Part shown: positions 1-9,830 of the stretch, piece by piece
Position numbering within the stretch: the stretch's first letter is position 1
Layout of the letters: every line of letters begins with the position of its first letter
NCBI GenBank assembly: GCA_938075305.1
Contig: CALJGV010000027.1
Coordinates: 1 to 53,858 of the forward strand
Direction of reading: 5' to 3'
DNA: 53,858 nt
Source: an uncultured bacterium
GTDB taxonomy: Bacteria > Planctomycetota > UBA1135 > GCA-002686595
Position numbers and translations under genes: made by a program
The notes under the pieces: model-generated
Seen by the model: only the letters and a program-made list of their open reading frames with translations
Database searches by the model: none
What the model was told of the DNA's origin: nothing

Positions 1-815
1 CCGCGGAAGGTCCACACGAACACCTCGAGTCCGAGCTCGTGCGCACGCTGCAGGAGGCCCGGACCCAGGGGGTCCGGGCCCTCGAAGGTCGCCCGCGAGA
101 GACCGATGCCCGCGAGCCCCTCGACGCGCTCCTCGAGGGCATCGGGGGACGGGAGTGACCCCGACAGGTTCCAGACCAGCCTCGCCGGGCCGTCCGGGCC
201 TCCTGCGGCAGTGCGCAGCGCCCCACGATCGAAGCTCTGCACCACAACCGCCGCCCCCGGGTTCTCCTCGCTCCAGCGAGCCAGGACCTCCAGGGCCGGC
301 TCCGCGAGGTCGACCCCCTCCGCCAGGTGCCACGCCGGCTGCTTGAGCTCGGGGACGACGCCCACCGACCGGCCCGATCGTTCGTTGAGGCGCGTGACGA
401 GATCGAGGGCATCGATGAGCCGCGCGAGGCGATAGACGGTGTCGTCGCCCTCCGGGCCGCTCACCCCCAGCCCCTCGAGTTCGCTCCAGTCGAAGTCGCG
501 GGCGTACCAGCGGCCGTCCGATCGAGCCCTCCCCGGAAAGCGCCTTGCCACGTCGGTGACGCGCTCAAGGGTCAGGTCGTGGAGGCAGATCAGGACCCCG
601 TCCCGGCTGCAGACCACGTCAGGCTCCACGAGATCCGCCCCCTGCGCATGCGCGAGGGCATAGGCCTCGAGGGTGTGCTCGGGGAGGTACGCGCTCGCCC
701 CTCGGTGCCCGATGATCAGCGGACGCCCGGGCTCGCAGAGGGGAGCCGACGGCGGGCCCGGGGCGTGGACGCAGCCCGCGAGGACCGCGAGCCCGATGAG
801 GAGAAGCCGGCGCAT
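1..815 (-). CDS. glpQ: GlpQ-like glycerophosphodiester phosphodiesterase, lipoprotein (3' end cut by window)
   Basis: Reading leftwards from an ATG at 815, the frame stays open to the window edge, so the C-terminus is missing (about 271 residues seen). The N-terminus is a lipoprotein signal (hydrophobic LLLIGLAVLAGC, lipid Cys at 15). It is followed by the family signature: GHRG (His37 catalytic), LPEHTLEAY, a metal-ligand region VEPD (Glu64, Asp66) and CLHD with the second catalytic His79, then VPELK further on. This order matches periplasmic GlpQ, which hydrolyses glycerophosphodiesters from phospholipid breakdown to glycerol-3-phosphate and an alcohol. A lipid anchor instead of a free periplasmic form is inferred from the lipobox. 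Nothing nearby (no glpT or glpD) supports a glp operon. Family call is confident; exact substrate is not. Confidence 0.9.
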   Translation of the reverse strand, partial: MRRLLLIGLAVLAGCVHAPGPPSAPLCEPGRPLIIGHRGASAYLPEHTLEAYALAHAQGADLVEPDVVCSRDGVLICLHDLTLERVTDVARRFPGRARSDGRWYARDFDWSELEGLGVSGPEGDDTVYRLARLIDALDLVTRLNERSGRSVGVVPELKQPAWHLAEGVDLAEPALEVLARWSEENPGAAVVVQSFDRGALRTAAGGPDGPARLVWNLSGSLPSPDALEERVEGLAGIGLSRATFEGPDPLGPGLLQRAHELGLEVFVWTFR

Positions 816-918
816 GGAGAGAGTCTGCACAACCGGCGGCCCGTTCGCTGGACCCGCCGCACCGGAGCCGCACGGCGCGGCCATCGGAGATTCCCGCCTC
901 GCCTTCTGGCGCCGCCGG

Positions 919-947
919 TTGTTCTCCCGGGGGCGCCTCCCTAGGAT
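919..947 (+). promoter_or_regulatory. putative sigma-70-like promoter of the parB-like gene
   Basis: TTGTTC at 919-924 and TAGGAT at 942-947 are separated by 17 bp, which is a good housekeeping-promoter geometry in an otherwise very GC-rich stretch. A start near 954 would leave a leader of about 74 nt before the TTG start at 1028. This is pattern-based only. Confidence 0.35.
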
Positions 948-1027
948 CCGCCGCCCTTTCGCCCGCCCGCGCCCCTTCGCCCCGCGGCACCCCGCCGTGG
1001 GGCCGCCCCGTTTCCTCCCCGATCCCG

Positions 1028-1918
1028 TTGAACGTCACCCTCAAGAAGCTCTCCGAGGTCCGCCTGACCAACCAGTACCTGCGCACTGATACCGACGTGG
1101 GGGCGCTCAAGAAGAGCCTGGAGAGCGTCGGGTTGATCCACCCGGTGACGATCAACGGCGACGGGGAGCTCCTGGCCGGCGCACGCCGCTTCCAGGCGGC
1201 AAGAGAGCTCGGTTGGGACGAGATCCCGGTCCAGGTGGTGGAGCGCGGCACGCTGGAGCAGGAGCTGATCTCGATCGATGAGAACCTGGTGCGTGCACCC
1301 CTCAGCTCCCTCGAGCTGGAGCGGTACCTGAACCGGGGCCGCGAGATCTACGAGCAGCTGAACCCCGAGGCCAACAAGGTCGACCTCTCCTCCGAGGAGC
1401 TCAAGGGCGAGGCGAGGCAGGAGAAGAAGGAGATCGAGGAGCAGGACGAGAGCTCCTTCGCCGCCGTGACCGCGGAGAAGACCGGGCTCTCGAAGTCCAT
1501 CATCCGCAGCGCCATCAAGCGGGACGAGCTCGCGGCGGACGTGGTCAAGGAGGCGCGCAGCCAGGGCGAGCTGAACGCCACCCAGACCAACGAGATCATC
1601 AAGCTGCAGAAGGAGACCCAGGCGGAGGTCCTGCCCCTGATCGCCGACAAGACGGTCAAGGAGGCCCGCAAGATCATCGCGGCGGCCCAGACCGGCGGCG
1701 TGGAGGCCGCGGTGGAGGCCTCCGAGAAGGTGGTCCCGCTTCCCCGGGAGTACGGCCAGATGCTCAGCCCGGTCCGACGGGTCAACAAGAACATCGGCCG
1801 CATCCTCGTGGAGGAGCTGCGCTACGAGGGGCCCGAGCGGAAGAAGATCCACCAGGAGCTCCGCGTGCTCCGGGATAACCTGGTGCAGTTCTTCGAGATG
1901 GTCGGCGAGGGCGAGTAG
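1028..1918 (+). CDS. orphan ParB/RepB/Spo0J-family protein
   Basis: 296 residues starting at TTG; no ATG or GTG lies in frame before the conserved N-terminus. Residues about 5-75 form a ParB N-terminal nuclease-like domain: VGALKKSLESVGLIHPV, then the box GARRFQAA at 51-58, equivalent to the GERRxRA motif that binds CTP in ParB. The middle is Glu/Lys-rich and probably helical. The region from about 150 (TGLSKSIIRSAIKRDEL) resembles a helix-turn-helix. No ParA partner gene and no obvious parS palindrome lies beside it, so a role in chromosome segregation is not supported here; a stand-alone ParB-like DNA-binding regulator is equally possible. No Shine-Dalgarno sequence precedes the start. Confidence 0.8.
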   Translation: MNVTLKKLSEVRLTNQYLRTDTDVGALKKSLESVGLIHPVTINGDGELLAGARRFQAARELGWDEIPVQVVERGTLEQELISIDENLVRAPLSSLELERYLNRGREIYEQLNPEANKVDLSSEELKGEARQEKKEIEEQDESSFAAVTAEKTGLSKSIIRSAIKRDELAADVVKEARSQGELNATQTNEIIKLQKETQAEVLPLIADKTVKEARKIIAAAQTGGVEAAVEASEKVVPLPREYGQMLSPVRRVNKNIGRILVEELRYEGPERKKIHQELRVLRDNLVQFFEMVGEGE

Positions 1919-2061
1919 GGCCGCGAGCCTCCGCCCCCGCTGCGGTCCTGAGTCCCGCTTCGGGACGCCCGGGGGACCGCCGCTCGCCTCGCCCAGAGGC
2001 TCCGGCCCGTCCGATGTTCCCGCTGGTCGTAGCCTGGGGCGCCTAACCCGCGCCGATCACC

Positions 2062-5031
2062 ATGCTCCGATCTCTCGACCTCACGCTCCTCCTCGCCCTC
2101 TCCTTCGCCGCGGCCCCCGCCGCCCGCGCGCTTCCCCAGGGCTCCAGCCCCACGCCCGCGGTCGAGGAGCCGAGCACCGGCGCCGACGAGGAGGAGGCCG
2201 TCGAGCATCCGCCCGCGCCGCGCCTGACCACCGAGGCCGACTGGGGTCAGTGGGAGCGGCTGGGCACCGACGTGCTCTCCCCCGACGGCCGCTGGATCGC
2301 GTACACGATCCGCCGGAACGACGGCACCAGCGAGCTCCGCCTGCGCGTCATCGCGACCGACTCGACAGAGGTGTTCGAGCAGGGCGGCCAGCCGACCTTC
2401 TCCGGCGACGGCAAGTGGCTGGCGTTCTCGGTGGGCAAGTCCGAGGCCGAGCGAGAGGAGCTCTCCAAGGCCAAGGAGCCCGTCGAGAACGACCTCGGGT
2501 TGTTTGACCTTGTGGGCGGCGAAGAGGACGAGATCGAAGGCGTCAGCTCCTTCGCGTTCAGCGACGACGGCGCCTACCTCGCGATGCAGCGGCACGGTGA
2601 GCAGGGTGACGACCACGGCGCCGACCTCGTCGTCCGTGACCTGGTCAGCGGCCTCGACACCCACTTCGGCCGCGTGGGGTCTTTCTCGTGGAGCGAGAAG
2701 GGCGCGTGGCTCGCGATGACCGTCGACGCACCCGATCGAGCGGGCAACGGCCTCCGCGTCGTCGACGCCCGCACGGGCAAGATGCAGACGCTCGACTCGG
2801 GCGAGGCGGACTACGTGGGCATGACCTGGCGCGAGGACTCCGCCGACCTCGCCGTCATGCGCAAGCAGATCCACGGGGACGACGAGGACGCCACCTTCAC
2901 CATCCTCGCCTGGCGCGGGCTCAACCGCAAAGATCCGCGGACCTCGCGCTACGACCACCTCGAGGACGAGGCGTTCCCCGAGGACCTGCGGGTCGTCGAC
3001 TTCGACGGCCTGACCTGGTCCGAAGAAGGCGACGCGGTCTTCTTCGGCCTCAAGGCCTGGGAGACCCGGCCTGCGGTTCCCGATGAGGACGACGAGGTGG
3101 ACGCCGGCGCCGATGAAGGCGCCGATGCGGAGGGTGCAGTGGCCGAGGGCGAAGCGGCCGCGAGCGAGGGGGCTGACGAGCCCCAGGGTCCGGAAGGTGC
3201 GAGCGAGAGGCCGAAGTCCATGCGGGAGAGCCTCGACGAGGCACCCGGCGTCGAGATCTGGCACGCAAAGGACATCAACATCGTGCCCCGGCAGAAGCGC
3301 ACCGAGTCCGAGGACGAGCGCGATAGCTTCATGGCGGCCCTCTGGCTCGATGCCGGCACGCTGGTCCGGCTGGAGGACGAGGCGGTCCGGAACGTGACCC
3401 TCCTCGAAGGCCAGCGGATGGCGCTCGGGAGCGACGAGGCGCCCTACGAGGAGGAGCAGCGCTTCTCGGCCACGCTCGTGGACCTCTACTCGGTGGACGT
3501 CATGACGGGCGAGCGCGAGCGGATCCTCGAGCGCGTCAAGTACACGATGGAGGGCGACCCCCGGGGGACCCGCTTCCTCTTCGTGCGCGACGGCGACATC
3601 TGGGCCTACGACATGCAGGCCCGCGCCGCGACGAACCTGACCGGCGGTGTGGAGGCCGCCTTCACCGACCAGGAGAACTCGAGCCTCACCGACGAGAAGC
3701 CGCCTTATGGCGTCGCAGGGTGGACCAAGAAGGGCGACCGGGTCCTGCTCTACGACCGCTACGACATCTGGTCCTTCGCGCTCGACGGCAGCTCCCACGA
3801 GCGCCTCACCCAGGGCGCGGAGGACTCGATCCGCCACCGCCGGGTCGTGGTCGCCGCAGACCCCGACGCCGAGCAGCGCGACATCATCCCGTCGGGGGGC
3901 TTCTACGTCAGCCTCTACGGCGACCTCACCAAGGAGTCCGGCTACGGCTTCCTCAAGCCCGGCCGCGCCCTCGACCAGCGGGTCTGGGAGCCCGCGCGCA
4001 TCTCAGGCCTCGTCCGCGCGGACGACGCCGACGTGTTCGCGTTCACCGCAGAGCGCTTCGACGACTCACCGGACCTGTTCGTCGGCGGACCGGCGCTCGA
4101 GGACGCCAAACAGGTCAGCGCCACCAACGCGTTCGCCAGCGAGTATCTCTGGGGGCACTCGGAGCTCGTCGACTTCGAGAATGCGAACGGTGTCCCCCTG
4201 CAGGGAGCCCTCTACTACCCGGCGGACTACGACGAGACGAAGACCTACCCGATGGTGGTGTACATCTACGAGCTCCGCTCGCAGTCGCTGCACCAGTACA
4301 TGGCCCCCTCGGAGCGCAACCCGTACAGCACGTCTGTGTTCACGCAGAACGGGTACTTCGTCTTCCAGCCCGACATCGTCTACCGGGCCCAGAACCCGGG
4401 GCTCTCCGCCGTGGAGTGCGTGGTCCCCGCGGTGCGCAAGGTGCTCGATTCGGGCATGGTGGACCCCGAGCGCGTCGGCCTCGTCGGCCACTCCTGGGGC
4501 GCGTACCAGACGGCCTTCATCGTGACGCAGACCGACCTCTTCGCGGCCGGCGTCGCCGGGGCGCCGCTGACGAACATGATGAGCATGTCCATGAGCATCT
4601 ACTGGAACTCGGGACAGACCGACGCGTACATCTTCCACGAGAGCCAGGGCCGCATGGACCGCCCCTTCTGGAACGACGTCGACACCTACATCGCCAACTC
4701 GCCGATCTTCTCCATCGAGGACCTGAACACGCCGCTGCTCGTGGCGTTCGGGGACGACGACGGGGCCGTGGACTGGCAGCAGGGCGTGGAGATGTACAAC
4801 GCGGCGCGCCTGGCCCAGCGCCCGTTCGTGATGCTGGTCTATCCCGGCGAGAACCACGGCCTGCGCAAGAAGCCGAACCAGGTGGACTACCACCACCGGG
4901 TGCGGGAGTGGTTCGACACCTACCTCACGGGCAAGGAAGCTCCCAAGTGGATCTCCGACGGCGTCCCGTGGCTCGATCAGAAGAAGGCGCTCGAGGAGAT
5001 CGAGAAGCCCAAGGGCGGCGACAAGGGCTGA
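2062..5031 (+). CDS. secreted S9-family (prolyl oligopeptidase-like) serine peptidase
   Basis: 989 residues with a cleavable-looking signal (LLLALSFAAAPAARA). The N-terminal two thirds is a WD/beta-propeller-like region with repeated SPDGRWIAYT-type blades. The C-terminal alpha/beta-hydrolase has the catalytic triad of the family: Ser811 in GHSWG, Asp900 in GDDDGAV and His932 in GENHG. Such enzymes cleave peptides, often after proline or alanine, outside the cytoplasm. An unusual acidic Ala/Glu/Asp-rich stretch interrupts the propeller at about residues 340-387. It stands alone between an orphan parB-like gene and a convergent repair operon. A second, DPP-IV-type S9 peptidase is encoded at 26155-28443. 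Substrate cannot be told from sequence. Confidence 0.9.
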   Translation: MLRSLDLTLLLALSFAAAPAARALPQGSSPTPAVEEPSTGADEEEAVEHPPAPRLTTEADWGQWERLGTDVLSPDGRWIAYTIRRNDGTSELRLRVIATDSTEVFEQGGQPTFSGDGKWLAFSVGKSEAEREELSKAKEPVENDLGLFDLVGGEEDEIEGVSSFAFSDDGAYLAMQRHGEQGDDHGADLVVRDLVSGLDTHFGRVGSFSWSEKGAWLAMTVDAPDRAGNGLRVVDARTGKMQTLDSGEADYVGMTWREDSADLAVMRKQIHGDDEDATFTILAWRGLNRKDPRTSRYDHLEDEAFPEDLRVVDFDGLTWSEEGDAVFFGLKAWETRPAVPDEDDEVDAGADEGADAEGAVAEGEAAASEGADEPQGPEGASERPKSMRESLDEAPGVEIWHAKDINIVPRQKRTESEDERDSFMAALWLDAGTLVRLEDEAVRNVTLLEGQRMALGSDEAPYEEEQRFSATLVDLYSVDVMTGERERILERVKYTMEGDPRGTRFLFVRDGDIWAYDMQARAATNLTGGVEAAFTDQENSSLTDEKPPYGVAGWTKKGDRVLLYDRYDIWSFALDGSSHERLTQGAEDSIRHRRVVVAADPDAEQRDIIPSGGFYVSLYGDLTKESGYGFLKPGRALDQRVWEPARISGLVRADDADVFAFTAERFDDSPDLFVGGPALEDAKQVSATNAFASEYLWGHSELVDFENANGVPLQGALYYPADYDETKTYPMVVYIYELRSQSLHQYMAPSERNPYSTSVFTQNGYFVFQPDIVYRAQNPGLSAVECVVPAVRKVLDSGMVDPERVGLVGHSWGAYQTAFIVTQTDLFAAGVAGAPLTNMMSMSMSIYWNSGQTDAYIFHESQGRMDRPFWNDVDTYIANSPIFSIEDLNTPLLVAFGDDDGAVDWQQGVEMYNAARLAQRPFVMLVYPGENHGLRKKPNQVDYHHRVREWFDTYLTGKEAPKWISDGVPWLDQKKALEEIEKPKGGDKG

Positions 5032-5090
5032 CTCCGGGCCCGCGCCCCCGAGCTCCGGGTCGCCGCGGGGACTGGGCGCGGCGGGGCGGG

Positions 5091-8000
5091 TCAGCGGCCC
5101 TTGAGCGCCGCCGCGGTGGCCCCCTGCGTGAGGGAGTCCGGCGGCCCGCTCGCCACGAGGCTCCCGCCCCGCGCGCCGCTCGCGGGGCCGAGGTCGACCA
5201 CGTGGTCACTGGCGGCGATGAGGGAGAGGCGGTGCTCGGCCATGAGGATCAAGTCTCCGCGGCGGGCGAGGTCGCGCAGGACCCCCACGAGCTGGCGCAC
5301 GTCCGCCTCGTGGAGGCCGGTGGCCGGCTCGTCCAGGAGATGCAGGGTGGGGCCCGACGGGTCGAGCAGTCCCGCCGCGAGGGTGAGGCGCTGGACCTCC
5401 CCGCCAGATAGTCCGGAGACGGACCGCCCGAGCGCGAGGTGGCCGAGGCCGAGGCGCCTCAGGCTCGCAAGGCCGCGGAGGAGCTTCCCCCCGGCGGACG
5501 CGCCCTCGAGGACGCCGTGGAGCTCCTCGGCGGAGGCCGCCATGAGGTCCGCCACGGAGCGGCCCTGCCAGCGGACGCCGAGGACCTCGGGGCGGTAGCG
5601 CTGCCCGCCGCAGTCGGTGCAGGGGAGGTCCAGGTCCGCCATGAAGTCCATGGGGACCCGCTCCCGGCCCGTCCCCCGGCACCCCGGACAACGACCCGCC
5701 GGGCTGGTGAACGAGAAGGCACTGCGGGCGAGGCCGGTCCCCTCGGCCTCGGCGGCGAACAGGGACTGCACGGCCCCCATGAGCCCCAGCGCCGTCACCA
5801 CGGTGGACGCCTCGGTGGGCCGACGCGAGCTCTTGATCTCCGCGAAGGTCACGGGCGCCCCGCCCCCGCCAACCGGGTCCACGCGATCGCACTGAACCGG
5901 GCGCCCCGCGCGCACGCTCGGCTCGATCACATCGAAGAGCAGGCTCGACTTACCGCTGCCGGAGACCCCGGTCACGGCCACGAGCCCCGCCGCGGGTAGG
6001 GCCACGTCGATGCCCTTGAGGTGATGGGCACGGCAGCCCTCGAAGACCCACGCCAGCGGCGACGGTGGACGCTCGCCGGCGACCTCACCCTCGGCCGCCA
6101 GAGCGCGCGCGGTGGGCCCATCCCCTGCGAGAACCTCGGAGGCCGTCCCCGCAGCGACCACCGCTCCCCCCTCCTCACCCGCGCCCGGGCCGAGCTCGAT
6201 CAGGAAGTCCGCGGCACGCAGGACCGCGGGGTCGTGCTCCACGAGGACGGTGGTGTTGCCGTCCGCCGTGAACTCCCCGAGGAGCCCCATGAGCCCCTCC
6301 ACATCCCTGGCGTGAAGCCCGCTCGTGGGCTCATCGAGCACGAGGGTCACGCCCGTGAGACCGGCGCGGAGCACGCTCGCGAGCCGCGTGCGCTGGAGCT
6401 CTCCTCCGGAGAGCGTCGGGCTCTTGCGGGAGAGCTGGAGGTGCCCGAGCCCGAGGGCCATCAGCGACCCCACCCGCTCCCGCACCTCGGGCATCAGGGC
6501 CGCGAGCACGGGCGCCTGCCGCCCGTCGAGCACGAGGGCGTCAAGCTCGTCGAGCAGGCGGTCCACGGGGAGGTCCAGGAGCTCAGGCAGCGTCCGGCCC
6601 CCCAGGACGACGCCTCGAGCAAGCGGCCCGAGGCGGGTGCCCTCGCAGGCCTCGCACGGGCTCGGGGCGAGGGGCTCCGCCCAGCTCGCGTGGCTCTTCT
6701 GCTTGACCCGCCGCTGGGCCTCACGCTCCGCGAGGGCCAACATCCCCTCCCAGGTGGACTCGAACTCGTGGGCTCCCTTGCCTTCACCCGCCTGCCCGCC
6801 CTCGGCGAGCTCCCACCGGACCCGGAACACCTCGTCCGTCCCCGTGCCCCGGAGCGCGAGCGTCCGGGCGGCGCCGTCCAGTTCGGCGAAGGGCCGGTCC
6901 CAGTCCACCGACGGCCCGGCGGCGCGCAGGGTGGCGAGGAACTGCCCGTCGGCTTCTCCGAGGTACTTGCCGACCCGCGTCCCGTCCATGGCGCCCGCCG
7001 TGATCGGAAGGGTGGGGTCGGTGATCAGCCGATCGGGATCGCAGCGTGACACGGTCCCGACCCCCTCGCAGGCGGTGCAGGCCCCCGCCGCACGATCCGG
7101 GCTGAAGTGCTCGGCCTGTAGGACTGCGGGCTCGCCGTCACGGGTCCCCGCGCGGGAGAAGAGCAGGCGCAGGAGCGGACCGAGCTCACTCTGGGTGGCG
7201 ACGGTGGAGCGCTGGCCGGCGCGGGCCTGCTGCTGGCGCAGCGAGATCACCGGGCCGAGCCCCTCCGCGCCGTCCAGCTCCGGCCGGGCGAGGCGCTTCA
7301 TGTGCCGGCGAACCTGAAACGGGAGGCTCTCGGAGAAGCGCTGCCACGCCTCCCCGGCCAGGGTGTCGAAGGCCAGGGAGGACTTGCCACTCCCTGACAC
7401 GCCGCAGACCACGGTCACTTGCCCCCGGGGGAAGTCCACGTCCACCGAGCGCAGGTTGTGGGTCCGGACCCCGCGGAGTTGGATCGAAGCGGGCGGCCCG
7501 GCGGGTGGGCGCGGCGCCCGGGCCGGCGCGGGCGCCTCGCCCACGTCCGGGTCCACCGGCCGCGCCACCCCGTCGAGCACGTCCACCCGCCGGTCCGCCG
7601 CAGCCCAGAGGCCCCGGTGGTGGCTGACGGCGAGCACCGTGTGCCCCGCGTCGATGAGCCGGCCGAGGCTGCTCACAAGACGCTCCACGTCCCGGGGGTG
7701 GAGACCGCGGTCCGGCTCATCGAGGGCCACGAGGGTGGGCTCGCTCCCCGCATGACCGAGCAGGGTGGCGAGCTTGACCCGCTGGGCCTCGCCGCGGCTG
7801 AGTCGGTTGGAGGGGAAGCCGAGGGGCACATGGCCGAGCCCGAGGTCGTCCATGGCCGCGCAAAGGGCCAGGGCCGGCGGGTCGTCCGCGAAGTAGCCCC
7901 GGGCCTCGGCGACCGTCAGCGCCAGGACCTCGGCGACCGTCCTGCTGCGGAGCCGCACGCTCAGCGACTCGGGCCGATAGCGGCCCCCTCCGCACGCGTC

Positions 8001-9830
8001 GCACTTCAGCTCGAGGTCCTCGAGCAGGTGGAGCCCGACGCGCTGCACGCCGAGGCCCTCACAGGCTGGGCAGCGCCCCTCCTTGGAGTTGAACGAGAAG
8101 TGACTCGCGCCAAGCCCCGCGGCGGCCGCGTCTTCGATGGCGGCGAAGCGCTTTCGGATCAGGTCCATCAGCCCCGACCAGGTGGCGGGCGTGCTGCGCG
8201 GCGTCCTCCCGATGGGGCGGGCGTCCACCGCACGGACCCGCTGCCCCTCCGCGCCCTCGAGCCGCTCGAAGGGGCCCCCGGGCTCTCCGGCGAGCGCGGG
8301 GAGCAGGGTGCCGAACACCAGCGAGGACTTGCCTGCGCCAGAGGGACCGGTGATCACCTGCAGGGTCCCGAGGTGCACCGTGAGGTCCGCCCCGCGCAGG
8401 TTGTGCAGCGTCGCGCCCACGAGCCGCAGCTCCCCGCTGGGATCGCGCCGCGGCCTGTGGGGTACGAGCGGCTCCCCGAGCGGAGCGCCGGACATGGGCT
8501 CGCTCTGCACGATGAGGCCGCCCTCGGGTCCAGCACCCGGCCCGACCTCCACCACGTGGTCCGCCTGCCGGACCATGTCCGGATCGTGCTCCACCACCAT
8601 CAGGGTGTTGCCCCTATCCCTGAGCTCGTCGAGCACCGCGGTCATGCCCGGCTGACCGGATGGGTGCAACCCGAGGGTAGGTTCGTCGAGGGCCACCAGC
8701 AGCCCGCCCATGGGCGCGGCGAGCTGAGAGGCGAGCTGGATACGCTGGGCCTCGCCGGTGGAGAGCGTCGTGCTCTCCCTGCCCAAGGCGAGGTGACCCA
8801 GCTCCAGGAGCACCATTCGCTCCAGGCGCCGGTGGAGCTCGGGGAGCAGGGCCTGGGCCACCTCGCTCTCCCCGAGGCCCCCCATCACGCCGAGGGCCTC
8901 GCCGATGTCCCGGGCAGGGAGCCCGAGGAGCTCGGGGAGCCGCCTCCCGCCGATGGCCGCCTCACGGCCCGGGCGCGAGAGTCGCGCACCGCCGCACTCC
9001 GCGCAGGGGATCGAGCGGACGAAGCGCAGGATGTTCGGGTTGCGGTTGCGCTTGAGGGTCTCCTCGATGACCGGGATCAGCCCGCGGTAGTACCCCTCTT
9101 CTCTGGGACGGGCGGTGATGCCCTCCCACCTCATGCGCGACTCGATGCTGTGCTTGCCGAAGGGGACCTTGAGCCTGCGCGTGCCGTGCAGGATCACCTT
9201 CCGCTGCTCGTCGCTGAGCTCCCGCCAGGGGGTGTCCACGTCGAACCCGTGGGCCTGGCAGATGGTGTCCATGACCTCGAGGGTCACCTGGGAGTAGACC
9301 GTGTAGCCGTTCTTGAGGGTCGGCTTCAGGGCGCCGTCGCGGAGGCTCCTCGAGGCGTCCTCGACGAGCAGGTCCTCGCTCACCTCGTCCTCGACGCCGC
9401 TCCCCCCGCAGCGGCCGCAGGCGCCGTCGGGGTGGTTGAAGCTGAAGTGGCTGCGGGTCAACGCCACGCCGCCCGGGTCCTCCGCGACGCGCGCGTAGAG
9501 GAGCCGCAAGAGGTCCAGCGTCCCGGTCAGGGTGCCCACCGTCGAGCGCGTGCTCGACCGCGCGTCCGTGGCCCCCATGGCGATCGCCGGCGGCAGGCCC
9601 TCGATGGAGTCCACCGCCGCACGGCCGAGCTTGCCGAAGAACTGCCGGGCCCGCGCGGAGAGGGCGCCGAGGTAGCGGCGCTGCCCCTCCCGCACGACGG
9701 TCTCGAAGACCAGGGAGGTCTTGCCGGAGCCGGACGGACCGGTGACGGCGACCCACTGGCCGTGGGCGAGGTCGAGGTCCACGCCGCGGAGGTTGTGCTC
9801 CCGGGCGCCGCGTATCCGAAGCTCACTCAC
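5091..9830 (-). CDS. tandem (four-ATPase) UvrA-like excinuclease protein
   Basis: 1579 residues from a GTG at 9830 that overlaps the ogt stop by 4 bp (GTGA). The open frame extends further upstream but only as antiphase of ogt. Four ABC ATPase halves are visible, with Walker A at about residues 31, 495, 810 and 1287, signatures LSTGEAQR (about 356), LSRGEAQR (676), LSGGELQR (1138) and LSGGEVQR (1473), each followed by LDEP. Cys pairs typical of UvrA zinc modules occur (CGRCGG, CPACEG/CDACGG, CTACEG, CPGCRG/CTDCGG). A normal UvrA is about 950 residues with two ATPases, so this is a duplicated UvrA in one chain, as seen in some bacteria alongside a canonical UvrA. UvrA binds damaged DNA for nucleotide excision repair. 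Its coupling with ogt suggests a role in alkylation or bulky-adduct repair. No uvrB or uvrC lies here. Confidence 0.88.
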   Translation of the reverse strand: MSELRIRGAREHNLRGVDLDLAHGQWVAVTGPSGSGKTSLVFETVVREGQRRYLGALSARARQFFGKLGRAAVDSIEGLPPAIAMGATDARSSTRSTVGTLTGTLDLLRLLYARVAEDPGGVALTRSHFSFNHPDGACGRCGGSGVEDEVSEDLLVEDASRSLRDGALKPTLKNGYTVYSQVTLEVMDTICQAHGFDVDTPWRELSDEQRKVILHGTRRLKVPFGKHSIESRMRWEGITARPREEGYYRGLIPVIEETLKRNRNPNILRFVRSIPCAECGGARLSRPGREAAIGGRRLPELLGLPARDIGEALGVMGGLGESEVAQALLPELHRRLERMVLLELGHLALGRESTTLSTGEAQRIQLASQLAAPMGGLLVALDEPTLGLHPSGQPGMTAVLDELRDRGNTLMVVEHDPDMVRQADHVVEVGPGAGPEGGLIVQSEPMSGAPLGEPLVPHRPRRDPSGELRLVGATLHNLRGADLTVHLGTLQVITGPSGAGKSSLVFGTLLPALAGEPGGPFERLEGAEGQRVRAVDARPIGRTPRSTPATWSGLMDLIRKRFAAIEDAAAAGLGASHFSFNSKEGRCPACEGLGVQRVGLHLLEDLELKCDACGGGRYRPESLSVRLRSRTVAEVLALTVAEARGYFADDPPALALCAAMDDLGLGHVPLGFPSNRLSRGEAQRVKLATLLGHAGSEPTLVALDEPDRGLHPRDVERLVSSLGRLIDAGHTVLAVSHHRGLWAAADRRVDVLDGVARPVDPDVGEAPAPARAPRPPAGPPASIQLRGVRTHNLRSVDVDFPRGQVTVVCGVSGSGKSSLAFDTLAGEAWQRFSESLPFQVRRHMKRLARPELDGAEGLGPVISLRQQQARAGQRSTVATQSELGPLLRLLFSRAGTRDGEPAVLQAEHFSPDRAAGACTACEGVGTVSRCDPDRLITDPTLPITAGAMDGTRVGKYLGEADGQFLATLRAAGPSVDWDRPFAELDGAARTLALRGTGTDEVFRVRWELAEGGQAGEGKGAHEFESTWEGMLALAEREAQRRVKQKSHASWAEPLAPSPCEACEGTRLGPLARGVVLGGRTLPELLDLPVDRLLDELDALVLDGRQAPVLAALMPEVRERVGSLMALGLGHLQLSRKSPTLSGGELQRTRLASVLRAGLTGVTLVLDEPTSGLHARDVEGLMGLLGEFTADGNTTVLVEHDPAVLRAADFLIELGPGAGEEGGAVVAAGTASEVLAGDGPTARALAAEGEVAGERPPSPLAWVFEGCRAHHLKGIDVALPAAGLVAVTGVSGSGKSSLLFDVIEPSVRAGRPVQCDRVDPVGGGGAPVTFAEIKSSRRPTEASTVVTALGLMGAVQSLFAAEAEGTGLARSAFSFTSPAGRCPGCRGTGRERVPMDFMADLDLPCTDCGGQRYRPEVLGVRWQGRSVADLMAASAEELHGVLEGASAGGKLLRGLASLRRLGLGHLALGRSVSGLSGGEVQRLTLAAGLLDPSGPTLHLLDEPATGLHEADVRQLVGVLRDLARRGDLILMAEHRLSLIAASDHVVDLGPASGARGGSLVASGPPDSLTQGATAAALKGR

